DNA of 64,000 bases from an uncultured Bacilli bacterium (GCA_934101865.1 CAKOSA010000001.1:52157-116156); one strand, 5' to 3'. Positions 15,654 through 25,607 are shown, counted from the stretch's first letter. Numbers and translations: made by a program. Notes: generated by a model not told the origin, from the sequence alone.

Positions 15654-16210
15654 TGTGGAAATATGAAAAAATGTTACAATATCCCGTAAATATAAAAAAG
15701 AAAAATTTAAAATTTGCCAAATATCTAATAACACAATACGGAGGCAGTAACGGCGAGCTAGGAGCGGCCCTAAGATACCTAAATCAAAGATATACGATGC
15801 CAGATAGTAGGGGAAAAGCACTACTAACAGATATAGGAACCGAAGAACTAGGTCACGTAGAAATGATATCAGCAATGGAATACCAATTATTACAAGGAGC
15901 AACCCCCAAAGAATTAGAAGAAGCTGGACTAGGAGGTAACTATGCTGAACACCGAACATCCCTATACCCAACCGATGCAAGTGGCGTACCATTCACCGTA
16001 TCATATTTTGCAACTACCGGTGACCCCATTGCTGACCTATCCGAAGATATGGCTGCTGAACAAAAAGCCCGAGCCGTATACGAAAGCCTAATAAACTTAA
16101 CCAACGACCCCGATATCGTCGGACCACTCCTATTTCTAAGACAAAGAGAAGTAATACACTTTAATAGATTTAAAGAATTATACGATTATTACAAGAAAAC
16201 AAACAAATAA
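15653..16210 (+). CDS. cotJC: Spore-coat manganese catalase CotJC
   Basis: A 185-aa member of the manganese catalase family. The dimanganese ligands sit in paired ExxH motifs, TEELGHVEMIS and REVIHFNRF, with further glutamates in MLQYP.../NGELGAALRYL and EDMAAEQKARAVYE. The length matches CotJC. It is expected to detoxify peroxide at the coat of the developing spore. The ATG at 15653 is favoured because GGGAGGCGAG lies 9-12 nt upstream inside cotJB; an in-frame start at 15629 would lie deep within cotJB. Confidence 0.93.
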   Translation: MWKYEKMLQYPVNIKKKNLKFAKYLITQYGGSNGELGAALRYLNQRYTMPDSRGKALLTDIGTEELGHVEMISAMEYQLLQGATPKELEEAGLGGNYAEHRTSLYPTDASGVPFTVSYFATTGDPIADLSEDMAAEQKARAVYESLINLTNDPDIVGPLLFLRQREVIHFNRFKELYDYYKKTNK

Positions 16211-16250
16211 CAAAGAATTTTCTCAATACGGGAAAATTTTTTAATTGCCA

Positions 16251-16265
16251 CTTCCCATAGGGCCC
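16251..16265 (+). repeat. Dispersed GC-rich intergenic motif, copy 2
   Basis: TTCCCATAGGGCCCC between cotJC and the GH31 gene, 10 bp upstream of the -35 box. Confidence 0.45.
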
Positions 16266-16275
16266 CAAAAAAACT

Positions 16276-16304
16276 ATTGAAAATATCACCATACTATGAT
16301 AAAA
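16276..16304 (+). promoter_or_regulatory. Promoter of the GH31-like gene
   Basis: TTGAAA (16276-16281), 17 nt, TAAAAT (16299-16304). Confidence 0.6.
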
Positions 16305-16333
16305 TGATATTAAAGTAAGGATAGGTGATACGT

Positions 16334-18652
16334 ATGAATAATACCAATAATCAAAATCAGTTGGAGGAGCAAAGAGGACTTTCTCCCAGCCAAAACATAG
16401 TAAAAGGGGACAAATACCGCTTTACCATATTAACTCCCAGACTAGTAAGGCTAGAATATAACAAGGACGGGCACTTTGTCGATAACCCATCCAGCCTTGC
16501 TATAAATAGAAATCTAGGCGTAAATAACTATAACGTTACCGAAAGCAATATACTTCTCGAAATAAAAACCCAGTATTTTACACTAACTTATGTAAAAAAT
16601 AAACCATTCAAAGTAGGAAAAATAGCTGGTTCTTCAACCCTAAAAGTAGTTCTAAACGATACCGATAGAGAGTGGTACTATGATCATCCCGAGGCCCGAA
16701 ACTTCGGATCTTGCACTTATGCCCTTGAAAAAGACGGCCCCCTAAAACTAGATAAAGGCCTATATTCCCTCGACGGTTTTGCCAGTATTGACGACTCTAA
16801 CACCCTAATTTTAGAAAACGGTTCCTATATCAAAAGACCCGAAGGAGGTACCGATATCTACCTCTTTATGTATAAACGCGATTTCGGATTATGCCTCGAT
16901 GACTATTACCGTCTAACCGGCTATCCAGCCAATATTCCAAGATATGCACTCGGACCTTGGTGGTATAAAAACGATCGATATACCGCCCCCAATATTGCTG
17001 ATGTTGTCAAAAAATTCGGCGATGAAAAGCTCCCCGTTTCTGTATTTCTGTTAGGTGATAAGTGGCATACCACTCCAAATAACTACCAAATAGATCCATC
17101 TATTTTAGGTAGTGGTATTGAGGTTGCAAAATATTTGAAACAAAACAATATAGCCCTCGGCCTTACCATAGATCCATCACTTCCTATAACTCCCGAAGAC
17201 CCAAATTACACTGAAATAAATAAATACATCCAATCATCCGGTCCAATCAACTTAACCCCAATGGATATGACCAAACTAACCCTATACATAAACAATATCG
17301 TCTCTCCTCTCCAAAAAATAGGCACCAGTTTCTTCAATATCGATTACAATAATGAGAAAGATAAGAACACCCTTTGGCTCCTCGATCATTACCATTATCA
17401 AAAATCCGGCCTCATTCTAACCCGTAACGCCGGCATCGCTCCGCACCGCTATCCCATTACATACACAGGAAAAACCAAAATCAGCTGGAATACCCTAAGC
17501 ATCCTCCCATATTACAATCTATCCTGTGCAAATATTGGACTTTCTTGGGTTGCTCACGCCATTGGCGGGTTTCATAACGGGATTGAAAATCCCGAATTAT
17601 ACATAAGATATATTCAGTTCGGTGTATTCAGTCCCATCTTCCTTTTAGCAAGTGAAACTGGTAAGTACTACAAAAGAGAACCTTGGAAATGGAACAGCCT
17701 CATCCAAAGTGTTATAAAAAAATATATGATTCTAAGAAATAGCCTCGTTCCATATCTCTTTTCCGAAGGTCATAAATACGTAACCAAAGGCATAACCCTA
17801 ATTAAACCCCTTTACTATGAAAATCCCAAAATTTATGACGAGCCCAATTACAAATCCCAGTACTATTTCACCGACCAAATCCTCGTCTCTCCCATAACTA
17901 AAAAGAAAAATCCCATTATGAATAGGGTAGTGCAAAAACTATATATACCAAATGGACTATGGTACGACTTTTTTACCGGTAAAAAATACCACGGCGACAA
18001 ATATTATAGCAGTTTCTATAAAGATGAAGATTATCCCGTTTTCTGCAAGGCCGGTACCATTCTGCCCCTGTCCCTAGATAACACCACCGACCTTCCCCAA
18101 AATATGGAAATAACCATTTTCCCAGGAGCCTCAAACACTTACGAACTATACGAAGAAGTAGAAGGCCGCCATCTCATCACTCTCATCGCCTATACCTACG
18201 AAAAAGACAAATACACCCTTACTCTAAGTCCCAAAGAAGGAATGCCCGCCATCATCGGCAAAAGAAATTATACCCTTCGTTTCAAAAACGTAAAACTAAC
18301 CACTGGCATCACCGTAACATCCTCAGGTGCATCCATAGAATTTACTCCCGAAGCCGACCACAACGACTTACTCATAAAAGTAAAGGAAATTGCCGGAACA
18401 TCCATATTAAATGTCGCTATCGCGGGTGAAAACATCGAAATAACAACCGAAAGAGTAATAAATGAAGAAATCGAAAGCATTCTCGAAGATTTGGAAATAG
18501 AAACAAGCCTTAAAGAAGAAATAGACAGCATCATATTTAGCAACCTTTCCATAAAAAAGAAACGAATAGCCATCCGCAAACTAAAAAGAAAAGGCCTTGA
18601 AAGCAAGTTCATAACAATGTTTATAAGCCTTCTTGAATATATCGAAGAATAG
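16334..18652 (+). CDS. GH31-family glycosidase-like protein, probable pseudoenzyme
   Basis: A 772-aa protein with GH31 architecture: N-terminal beta-sandwich (FTILTPRLVRLEY), a (beta/alpha)8 barrel starting near ALGPWWYKNDRY, then the C-terminal beta domains (KAGTILPL) and an added helical tail (about 650-772). The nucleophile region reads FFNIDYNNEKD, keeping Asp337 but losing the Glu of the usual D-x-N-E. The acid/base region RYPITYTGKTKISW has Lys380 where active enzymes have the Asp of W-S-G-D. IGGFHNGIENPELYIRYIQFGVFSP is conserved. Hydrolysis by the standard mechanism is therefore doubtful. The ATG at 16334 follows AGGTGAT. No signal peptide. Confidence 0.8.
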   Translation: MNNTNNQNQLEEQRGLSPSQNIVKGDKYRFTILTPRLVRLEYNKDGHFVDNPSSLAINRNLGVNNYNVTESNILLEIKTQYFTLTYVKNKPFKVGKIAGSSTLKVVLNDTDREWYYDHPEARNFGSCTYALEKDGPLKLDKGLYSLDGFASIDDSNTLILENGSYIKRPEGGTDIYLFMYKRDFGLCLDDYYRLTGYPANIPRYALGPWWYKNDRYTAPNIADVVKKFGDEKLPVSVFLLGDKWHTTPNNYQIDPSILGSGIEVAKYLKQNNIALGLTIDPSLPITPEDPNYTEINKYIQSSGPINLTPMDMTKLTLYINNIVSPLQKIGTSFFNIDYNNEKDKNTLWLLDHYHYQKSGLILTRNAGIAPHRYPITYTGKTKISWNTLSILPYYNLSCANIGLSWVAHAIGGFHNGIENPELYIRYIQFGVFSPIFLLASETGKYYKREPWKWNSLIQSVIKKYMILRNSLVPYLFSEGHKYVTKGITLIKPLYYENPKIYDEPNYKSQYYFTDQILVSPITKKKNPIMNRVVQKLYIPNGLWYDFFTGKKYHGDKYYSSFYKDEDYPVFCKAGTILPLSLDNTTDLPQNMEITIFPGASNTYELYEEVEGRHLITLIAYTYEKDKYTLTLSPKEGMPAIIGKRNYTLRFKNVKLTTGITVTSSGASIEFTPEADHNDLLIKVKEIAGTSILNVAIAGENIEITTERVINEEIESILEDLEIETSLKEEIDSIIFSNLSIKKKRIAIRKLKRKGLESKFITMFISLLEYIEE

Positions 18653-18675
18653 CCCTTGCCATTAAGGCTTTTTTC
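18651..18675 (+). terminator. Terminator of the GH31-like gene
   Basis: AGCC and GGCT arms around a short loop, then TTTTTT; it follows the stop codon directly. Confidence 0.6.
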
Positions 18676-18716
18676 CTCTATAATAATATAGAAAGCAAAA
18701 ATGAGGAAGTGATACA

Positions 18717-19346
18717 ATGAATTTTACCTACAATAACAGTACCTACCCCGTTAAGGTAACCAAAAAAAACAACAAAAACACCTACCTAAGATACACAAAT
18801 GGCACCATAAACGTCACTTGTCCCCCTTATGTAACCACCCGAGAAATAGAAAAAATAATCAAAAATAACGAAAAAACGATAATAAAGTGGATCGAAAAAG
18901 AGGCCCAAACCACTCCCGAGGATGGCACCATAACCATTTTCGGTAAAAAATATGAAGTCGTAATCGAAAAGTTTCACAAGTTCTCTATCGAGAGCCATAA
19001 AATATACACATCAAGTGAAAAAGAACTTACCAAATACCTAGATAATTACCTCAAAATCACTTTCCAAAATCACCTAGATTACTGGTATAATAAATATGAG
19101 GAAAAAATACCCATTCCCAATTTAAAAATAAGGAAAATGAAATCAAGATGGGGAGTGTGCAATATAAAAAACAATAACGTGACCCTAAATAGTGAGCTAA
19201 TAAAATACGATATAGAGTGTTTAGACTATGTCATAATTCACGAATTAAGCCACTTCATACACTTCAATCATTCCAAAGAATTCTGGGCTCAGGTAGCAAA
19301 ATATTGCTCAAACTATAAGAAAATCCGCCAAAATTTACGAAATTAG
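18717..19346 (+). CDS. YgjP/DUF45-family M48-like metallopeptidase
   Basis: A 209-aa protein. The N-terminal half is a beta-rich segment (YPVKVTKKNNKNTYLRY); the C-terminal half has KMKSRWGVCNIKNNNVTLN followed by the zinc motif HELSHFIHFNHSKEFW, the defining block of the YgjP/DUF45 group. HExxH plus a downstream H/E set make a single-zinc gluzincin likely. Substrates in these bacteria are not established. No signal peptide, so probably cytosolic. GAGGAAGTGATACA precedes the ATG. Confidence 0.85.
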   Translation: MNFTYNNSTYPVKVTKKNNKNTYLRYTNGTINVTCPPYVTTREIEKIIKNNEKTIIKWIEKEAQTTPEDGTITIFGKKYEVVIEKFHKFSIESHKIYTSSEKELTKYLDNYLKITFQNHLDYWYNKYEEKIPIPNLKIRKMKSRWGVCNIKNNNVTLNSELIKYDIECLDYVIIHELSHFIHFNHSKEFWAQVAKYCSNYKKIRQNLRN

Positions 19347-19427
19347 CGAAAAAAGTAAAAAAATGTTTGCTTTTTCTCTTTTTTTGTGCTATTATAGAAA
19401 TCGTTAAACTTTTAAGGGGGAATTATT

Positions 19428-20723
19428 ATGAAAAAAACATTAATGAAATTATTCACAATGTGTCTTGCATTCTTAACAGTTGCACCAAGCATAAGTGCAG
19501 CCACAAACGTGCCAAGCACAATCACCGTACAGGAACAACAAAGAACCAGTGCCTATTTAACAGGTGGACAAGGAACAGGCGTATTATATAGGAAAGCAAC
19601 TAACGGAAATATCATTTACTGTATGACTTATGAAAGAACATCACCAGAAAACGGTATGAGCTTTAAATTAGGAAGTGAGTTAGATGCAGGTCTAACATAC
19701 TTACTAGCAAACGGATATCCAAACAAATCATTTACAGGCGATAATATGAAAGATTACTATATTACCCAAATGGCAATTTGGATATACCAAAGTGATAGCG
19801 GTCATCAAATATCAAATCTAGCAACCAAAGTAAAAAACGGAACCTATACAGGAGATGCAACCGGAACAGCAATGGCCAAACAAATTATGAACTTATATAA
19901 TGCCGCTGTCAAAGCCAAAAGTGATGGATATGTAAAACCAAGTTTTAGTGCTAATACAAAGAATTTAACCCTAACACTTGACGGAGATTACTATGTATCT
20001 GAATTAGTGAAAGTAACAAGTTCAAATACAACAAGTACATTTACAGTAACTACAAATGATGCTCCCGACGGAACAATAATAACAAGTTCTAACGGAACAA
20101 AAACCAATAGCATTGCCGTAACAGATGGCTTCTATGTAAAAGTACCAGCATCAAGTGTAAAAGGAAAAACCATAAGCTTCGGTTTATCATTAGCTACAAC
20201 AGGTGTAGTAAACAAAGCATATCTATACCTATCAGGAAACTCATATCAAGATATGTCTGAGGCAGCAATATATCCAGAGAATACACCACTTTCAGATAGC
20301 ATTACTGCAACAGCATCATCAAACGTAATCAAAATATCAAAACAAGATATAACAAGCAAAGAAGAACTAGCGGGGGCAACACTAATCGTAAAAGATGAAA
20401 ACGGAAATGAAATAGACAAATGGGTAAGTGGAAATGAACCACATTACATCTATAACTTAAAAGATGGAACATATACCCTAACAGAAATTCAGGCTCCCGA
20501 GGGATATAAACTATCAACGGAAACAATAACCTTTGAAGTAAAAGACGGAAAAGTAACCGAAAACATAGTAATGTTCAATGAAAAGAAACCAGTAGAAACA
20601 CCAGAAGAAGTAATTGAAGTAAAGAAAACAGATTCAAGTGCCACTTTATTCTATACAGTATGCTCTTTAGTAGTTTTAGCGGGAATAGCACTAGTATACA
20701 GATATAAAAATGCACAAAGATAA
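19428..20723 (+). CDS. Thioester-domain/SpaA-domain surface adhesin
   Basis: A 431-aa secreted protein. A signal peptide (about 1-25, ending in ISAAT) leads into a thioester adhesion domain: Cys65 in IIYCMTYE and Gln114 in YITQMAIW are the residues expected to form the internal thioester that attacks host amines. Near 300-395 lies a SpaA/Cna_B-type fold with the Lys of KISKQD and the Glu of LTEIQAPEGY as isopeptide partners. The C terminus is a hydrophobic helix (LFYTVCSLVVLAGIALVY) and RYKNAQR; before it VKKTDSSATL sits where a sortase signal should be but is not LPxTG. AAGGGGGAA precedes the ATG. Confidence 0.85.
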   Translation: MKKTLMKLFTMCLAFLTVAPSISAATNVPSTITVQEQQRTSAYLTGGQGTGVLYRKATNGNIIYCMTYERTSPENGMSFKLGSELDAGLTYLLANGYPNKSFTGDNMKDYYITQMAIWIYQSDSGHQISNLATKVKNGTYTGDATGTAMAKQIMNLYNAAVKAKSDGYVKPSFSANTKNLTLTLDGDYYVSELVKVTSSNTTSTFTVTTNDAPDGTIITSSNGTKTNSIAVTDGFYVKVPASSVKGKTISFGLSLATTGVVNKAYLYLSGNSYQDMSEAAIYPENTPLSDSITATASSNVIKISKQDITSKEELAGATLIVKDENGNEIDKWVSGNEPHYIYNLKDGTYTLTEIQAPEGYKLSTETITFEVKDGKVTENIVMFNEKKPVETPEEVIEVKKTDSSATLFYTVCSLVVLAGIALVYRYKNAQR

Positions 20724-21345
20724 AATAATAGCACTACTAGGAGTTCTCCTTACTGTTGGAGGACTCTTCCTCATATCAAACCACTATTTAAACGAAAAAA
20801 TAGATATTGCGTATGATATGAAAAACCAAAAATTATTTCAAAACGGTGAAACTACCGAAGAAAACCAAGAAGAAGAAAAAGTGGAAAGAGATGCAGGAGC
20901 AGGTATTGCAACTGCCAAAAAAGAAGAACCAAAATATTACTATATAGGTTACTTAGAAATACCAAGAATATCATTCTATCGTGGGTTTGTAGACCCAAAT
21001 ACTAAGGGAAATGATATAAGTGTTAACATTGAAATAAATAAAGCCTCATCATTTCCAGATGTTAGTGGCGGAAACTTCATAATATCCGCTCACTCAGGAA
21101 CAAGCTATAATGCTTACTTCCGTAATTTATATAAACTAGAAGAAGGCGACACAACCTATGTCTATTATAATAATATAAAATATACATATATAATAGACAA
21201 TATATATAACGTACCAAAAGTAGGGAAAGCAACTATATACAGAGATACTAGTAAAAATACCCTAACGCTTATAACCTGTACTTATGGTGATGAAACATCA
21301 CAAACAATATATATTGCTTACTTAGATAAAACAGAATCATATTAG
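20710..21345 (+). CDS. Sortase
   Basis: A 211-aa membrane-anchored sortase: N-terminal helix (IIALLGVLLTVGGLFLIS), an acidic linker and the catalytic beta barrel. The His is in FIISAHSG and the Cys in LTLITCTYG. The conserved Arg before the last strand appears to be Gln (ETSQTIYIAYL), as may occur in some Firmicutes sortase groups. It overlaps the end of the adhesin gene by 14 bp, so the pair is coupled and the adhesin is the likely substrate. No strong ribosome site precedes the ATG, consistent with reinitiation. Confidence 0.82.
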   Translation: MHKDKIIALLGVLLTVGGLFLISNHYLNEKIDIAYDMKNQKLFQNGETTEENQEEEKVERDAGAGIATAKKEEPKYYYIGYLEIPRISFYRGFVDPNTKGNDISVNIEINKASSFPDVSGGNFIISAHSGTSYNAYFRNLYKLEEGDTTYVYYNNIKYTYIIDNIYNVPKVGKATIYRDTSKNTLTLITCTYGDETSQTIYIAYLDKTESY

Positions 21346-21361
21346 AAAAGGGGGGAGAAAT

Positions 21362-22258
21362 ATGACAAGAACAAGCATAATAGAAAAATTAAATTTAGTT
21401 AAAGATATGATAGCAGGACAAAAAGAGTTAATATTAGTATTTGCATTTTTTATGATATTAGGTATTCTATTATTTGCCTTTTCCAAAAAAAACAAATCCA
21501 AATACCTAAAAACATTCATTATTTCTTATATCCTCATACTAATAGCTCTTATAGCAGGCTATAATGTAAGTCTTTATAAATTAGTAGACTACTTTATAAA
21601 TAACGTATTTTATCTACTAGTATTTCCAAACATTGCCGTATATGCTGGTATGATAATAACAAGTAATATTCTCCTTTTAACAGGATTATTAAAAGAAAAA
21701 ACACCTAAATTAGTAAAAATAATTAATGTAATATTTTATAGTGTAATAGGATATATGACCTTCTTAACCCTAGATGTAATAACAAAAGACAAAATAGATG
21801 TATATTCAGAATTAGATGTATATTCAAATGAAACCCTTTTTGCTCTATTACAAATAAGTATGATAATATTCATAACTTGGATAGTAGTAAGAATAATAAT
21901 AAAAGCCGTAACTAAGTTTGGTAAAAAAGAAGTAGTGGAAAGTACTGTTCCTGTAATAGAAAATACTTCTCTCGTAGAAAAATTTGTAAATAACGCCGAA
22001 GAAGTACCAACTCCAGTTATGAATTTAGAAACTAGTAATTCCGAAAACACAGTGTATAATAATATTACTAATAATACAAATAATATAGCACCTCATAGTT
22101 CTAATCTAATAAACGAATTACCAACATACAAATATGAAGCTGTCCCAAACAATTCTTTACATAAAAGTAACAATATAGAGATATCATTCACTAAGGAAGA
22201 GTGGATGGGACTAAATGATATATTAAAGAGAGAACAAAACCGTAGTAACAATGGTTAG
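21362..22258 (+). CDS. Unknown five-helix membrane protein of the sortase operon
   Basis: A 298-aa protein with about five predicted membrane helices in residues 20-190 (for example ELILVFAFFMILGILLFAF and FALLQISMIIFITWIVVRIII) and a long Asn/Ser-rich, probably cytosolic tail ending in ISFTKEEWMGLNDILKRE. No family recognised. It lies 16 bp after the sortase gene behind AAAAGGGGGGAG, so it probably belongs to the adhesin-sortase operon. A role in surface-protein assembly is only inferred from position. Confidence 0.55.
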   Translation: MTRTSIIEKLNLVKDMIAGQKELILVFAFFMILGILLFAFSKKNKSKYLKTFIISYILILIALIAGYNVSLYKLVDYFINNVFYLLVFPNIAVYAGMIITSNILLLTGLLKEKTPKLVKIINVIFYSVIGYMTFLTLDVITKDKIDVYSELDVYSNETLFALLQISMIIFITWIVVRIIIKAVTKFGKKEVVESTVPVIENTSLVEKFVNNAEEVPTPVMNLETSNSENTVYNNITNNTNNIAPHSSNLINELPTYKYEAVPNNSLHKSNNIEISFTKEEWMGLNDILKREQNRSNNG

Positions 22259-22362
22259 TTCTTTTTTTGTCCCCGTAGGATAAAATTTTTCTTTCCTTAA
22301 CTCTTTATTTTTAAGTCAATATCTGCTATAATATATGAAAAAGAAAGGAAGAAAAATGCCCA

Positions 22363-24900
22363 ATGAAATTAAGTGAAGTAGACATAAATAAAGTCTCCCC
22401 AATGATGAGACACTATATAGAATTAAAACAAGAATACAAAGATGAAGTACTTTTTTATAGATTAGGAGATTTCTATGAGATGTTTTTTGAAGATGCCGAG
22501 GAAGTGTCTCACGCTCTTGAATTAACCCTAACTGGAAGAAATGCTGGATTAGATGAAAGAGTACCAATGTGTGGCATTCCTTATCACGCCAAAGATATAT
22601 ACATAGATAGATTAGTAAAACTAGGATATAAAATAGCAATCTGTGAGCAAGTAGAGGACCCTAAAAGTGCCAAAGGAATAGTAAAAAGAGAAGTAACCGA
22701 AGTAATAAGTAGGGGAACTATAACAGACTCATCTAGTTTAAATGAAAAAGAGAACAATTATATAGGAAGTATTATAACCACCAATAATAACTATATTTTA
22801 ACATATAGCGATATAACAACAGGAGAACTCTATACTAAAACCATTTTAAAAGATAGCGAGAAACTATTAAGTGAAGTTCAATTTTTAGACCTCGAAGAAA
22901 TAATATTAGATACCAAAGTAGAAAGCACTGTGAAAGCCAATCTAAAAGAAGTTCAAAAGTTAACCGTAACTGTTTTAGATAACATTTATGAAAAAGAAGA
23001 CTATAATTATCTATTTCAAAATATAGAAAATAAAGAAATAATTACCTCCATAAAACATCTATTATATTACTTAGTTGTAGTAGGAAAACGAAACCTAGCC
23101 CATCTAAGACTACCCAAAATAATAGAGGCATCTTCTAGTCTAAAAATGGATATTCATACTAAGAGAAATCTTGAACTAACCGAAAATCTTAGATTAAAAG
23201 AAAAAACCTACTCATTACTTTGGCTCTTAGATAATACCAAAACCGCAATGGGAAGTAGAATGCTAAAAAAATATATTGAAGCCCCCCTTGTAGATATAGA
23301 TAAAATAAATGAAAGATATAATGTTGTAAGTACTCTAATGACGGAGTTTTTAATAAGTGAAGAATTAAGAGAATACCTATATAAAGTATATGACTTAGAA
23401 CGCTTATCAGGAAAAATAGCCCTTGAAACTGCCAACGGAAAAGACCTAATTCAATTAAGAAATTCCCTAAGTATTCTTCCCCAAATAAATAGTCTTTTAA
23501 AAGAATTAAATTATCAAACCCTTCCCGATTTAGAAGAATTATACAATCTATTAAATACTTCCATATATGAAGAACCACCAACCACAATAAAAGAAGGATA
23601 CCTAATAAAAGAAGGCTATAATCAAGAACTAGATGAATTAAAAAGCCTTCGCAATGGTGGAAAAGATTTCATTGCCTCTTTTGAAACCTCTGAAAGAGAA
23701 AAAACAGGCATAAAAAATCTCAAAGTAGGTTATAATAAAGTTTTTGGCTATTACATAGAAGTATCCAAAGCAAATACATCCCTAGTAAAAGAAGAATATG
23801 GCTATGTAAGAAAACAAACTTTGGCTAACTGCGAAAGATACATAAACAATACTCTCAAAGAAAAAGAAGCCCTTGTCCTTTCCGCGGAAGAAAAAATAAT
23901 AACCCTAGAATATGAACTATTCACCAAAATAAGAAAACAATGTGCAAGTTACATAAAATCTCTCCAAGAAGCATCACAAATAATAAGTGAAATAGACGTT
24001 TTACAAAGCTTCGCCAAAGTAAGTGAAAAGTACGGTTATGTAAGACCAACTCTAACCAAGGACCACATAATAAATATAAAATCATCCCGTCATCCCGTTG
24101 TTGAACGCGTAATCAAAGACCAGTACGTAGATAACGATATCCTAATGAATAAAGACACAAATATAATACTAATAACAGGACCAAATATGGCTGGAAAAAG
24201 TACCTATATGAGACAATTAGGAATAATAGTCATAATGGCCCAAATAGGATGTTTCATTCCAGCCAAAGAAGCAACACTACCTATCTTTGACCAAATATTT
24301 ACTCGCATAGGAGCTTCTGATGACTTAGTAAGTGGCCAGTCAACCTTTATGGTCGAAATGCTAGAATCTGCCAATGCTATCACCAATGCTACTCAAAACA
24401 GCCTTATACTATTCGATGAATTAGGTCGTGGAACAGCAACCTTTGACGGAATGAGCCTTGCCCAATCAATTCTCGAATACATTTCCAAAAAAGTAAGATG
24501 CAAGACAATGTTCTCAACCCATTATCACGAATTAACAGACCTCGAAGAGAATCTACCCGATTTAAAAAACTATCACGTATCTTGCAGTGAAAAAGACGGC
24601 AATCTAACCTTTCTCCATAAAGTCAAAAAAGGCTGTGTCGATAAAAGTTACGGTATAAACGTTGCCCGTCTCGCCGGATTGCCTCCCGAAGTAATAGAAC
24701 GTGCTGACGAAATACTAAAAATCTATGAAACCAAAGAAGAAGGCCGTGATGTAATCATTCAAACAACCCTTCCCCTTGATTTCAAAGAAGAAAAAAATGA
24801 TATTGAAGAAAAAATCAAGACCCTAAACATTCTCGATATGACCCCAATGCAGGCCCTAAATACCCTCTACGAACTACGCGAGGAGGTCATTAAAAAATGA
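22363..24900 (+). CDS. mutS: DNA mismatch repair protein MutS
   Basis: An 845-aa MutS. Domain I has the mismatch-reading FYRLGDFYEMFFEDA (Phe-x-Glu type: GDFYEMF); connector, lever and clamp domains follow; the ATPase has Walker A ITGPNMAGKSTYMRQ, DDLVSGQSTFMVEM, Walker B LILFDELGRGTATFDG and the STHYHELTDLE switch. The C-terminal helix-turn-helix dimer segment is present, so the protein is full length. mutL does not follow; an SDR gene overlaps the stop by 4 bp. GAAAGGAAG precedes the ATG. Confidence 0.95.
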   Translation: MKLSEVDINKVSPMMRHYIELKQEYKDEVLFYRLGDFYEMFFEDAEEVSHALELTLTGRNAGLDERVPMCGIPYHAKDIYIDRLVKLGYKIAICEQVEDPKSAKGIVKREVTEVISRGTITDSSSLNEKENNYIGSIITTNNNYILTYSDITTGELYTKTILKDSEKLLSEVQFLDLEEIILDTKVESTVKANLKEVQKLTVTVLDNIYEKEDYNYLFQNIENKEIITSIKHLLYYLVVVGKRNLAHLRLPKIIEASSSLKMDIHTKRNLELTENLRLKEKTYSLLWLLDNTKTAMGSRMLKKYIEAPLVDIDKINERYNVVSTLMTEFLISEELREYLYKVYDLERLSGKIALETANGKDLIQLRNSLSILPQINSLLKELNYQTLPDLEELYNLLNTSIYEEPPTTIKEGYLIKEGYNQELDELKSLRNGGKDFIASFETSEREKTGIKNLKVGYNKVFGYYIEVSKANTSLVKEEYGYVRKQTLANCERYINNTLKEKEALVLSAEEKIITLEYELFTKIRKQCASYIKSLQEASQIISEIDVLQSFAKVSEKYGYVRPTLTKDHIINIKSSRHPVVERVIKDQYVDNDILMNKDTNIILITGPNMAGKSTYMRQLGIIVIMAQIGCFIPAKEATLPIFDQIFTRIGASDDLVSGQSTFMVEMLESANAITNATQNSLILFDELGRGTATFDGMSLAQSILEYISKKVRCKTMFSTHYHELTDLEENLPDLKNYHVSCSEKDGNLTFLHKVKKGCVDKSYGINVARLAGLPPEVIERADEILKIYETKEEGRDVIIQTTLPLDFKEEKNDIEEKIKTLNILDMTPMQALNTLYELREEVIKK

Positions 24901-25607
24901 AAGCCCTAATAACCGGAATAACATCTGACCTTGGCCTTGCCTTTGCCAGAAAACTAGTCGGGGAAGGTTACACTATCGTGGGCACGTACCATAGTAACCA
25001 AAACAAAGCCCTTACTATAAAAGAAGAATTAAAAGATAAAGTAGAAATATATAAAGTAGATTTAACCAACGAAGAAGAAATTAAAAATTTATGTGCGACC
25101 ATAGATACCATAGATGTACTAATAAATAATGCCTGTACATATCACGACTGCTGTCTAGAAGAAAAAACCAAAGCCGATTTTATAGATACACTAGATGTAA
25201 ATCTCATAGCCCCCTTCCTATTAATAAAATACCTTTCCCCAAATATGAAAAAAGGCCATATCATAAACATATCATCAACCGATGCCATAAATACATATAA
25301 CGAAATAAATTTCGATTATGCCTGTTCCAAGGCCGGACTAATAACCCTAACCAAAGCCCTTAGTCAAAGTTTGCCTAATATAAAATTATATACTATAACG
25401 CCCAATTGGATAAATACCCAAACAACCAAAGAATTATCACCATTATACCTTGAAGAAGAACTAAAAAAATCCGGTCAAACCAGACTAATAGAACCCGAAG
25501 AACTATCACAAATCCTATATAACCTAATAAAAGAAAATAACATAAAATCAGGAACCAATATAATAGTAGATATAAAAAATAATAAATTGGAGGTCAAATA
25601 TGAATAA
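24897..25607 (+). CDS. Short-chain dehydrogenase/reductase
   Basis: A 236-aa classical SDR: a Rossmann glycine motif TGITSDLG, DLTNEEE, the NNA variant LINNACTY, the active-site Ser in IINISST and YxxxK as YACSKAG. Closest in layout to FabG-like reductases, but the genomic context (after mutS, before a PLP enzyme) gives no clear substrate. ATGA overlap with mutS indicates translational coupling. Confidence 0.82.
   Translation: MKALITGITSDLGLAFARKLVGEGYTIVGTYHSNQNKALTIKEELKDKVEIYKVDLTNEEEIKNLCATIDTIDVLINNACTYHDCCLEEKTKADFIDTLDVNLIAPFLLIKYLSPNMKKGHIINISSTDAINTYNEINFDYACSKAGLITLTKALSQSLPNIKLYTITPNWINTQTTKELSPLYLEEELKKSGQTRLIEPEELSQILYNLIKENNIKSGTNIIVDIKNNKLEVKYE

Noticed and set aside
22355..22378. 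Upstream mini-frames ATGCCCAATGAAA at mutS and at the addB-like gene (55254)
   Set aside because: The shared 13 bases are short, the frames are out of phase with the genes, and the ribosome site suits the main ATG; probably coincidence.
24898..24900. Mollicutes-type genetic code (TGA as Trp)
   Set aside because: TGA terminates mutS, the LiaF-like gene and thyA at the expected lengths, so the standard bacterial code applies.
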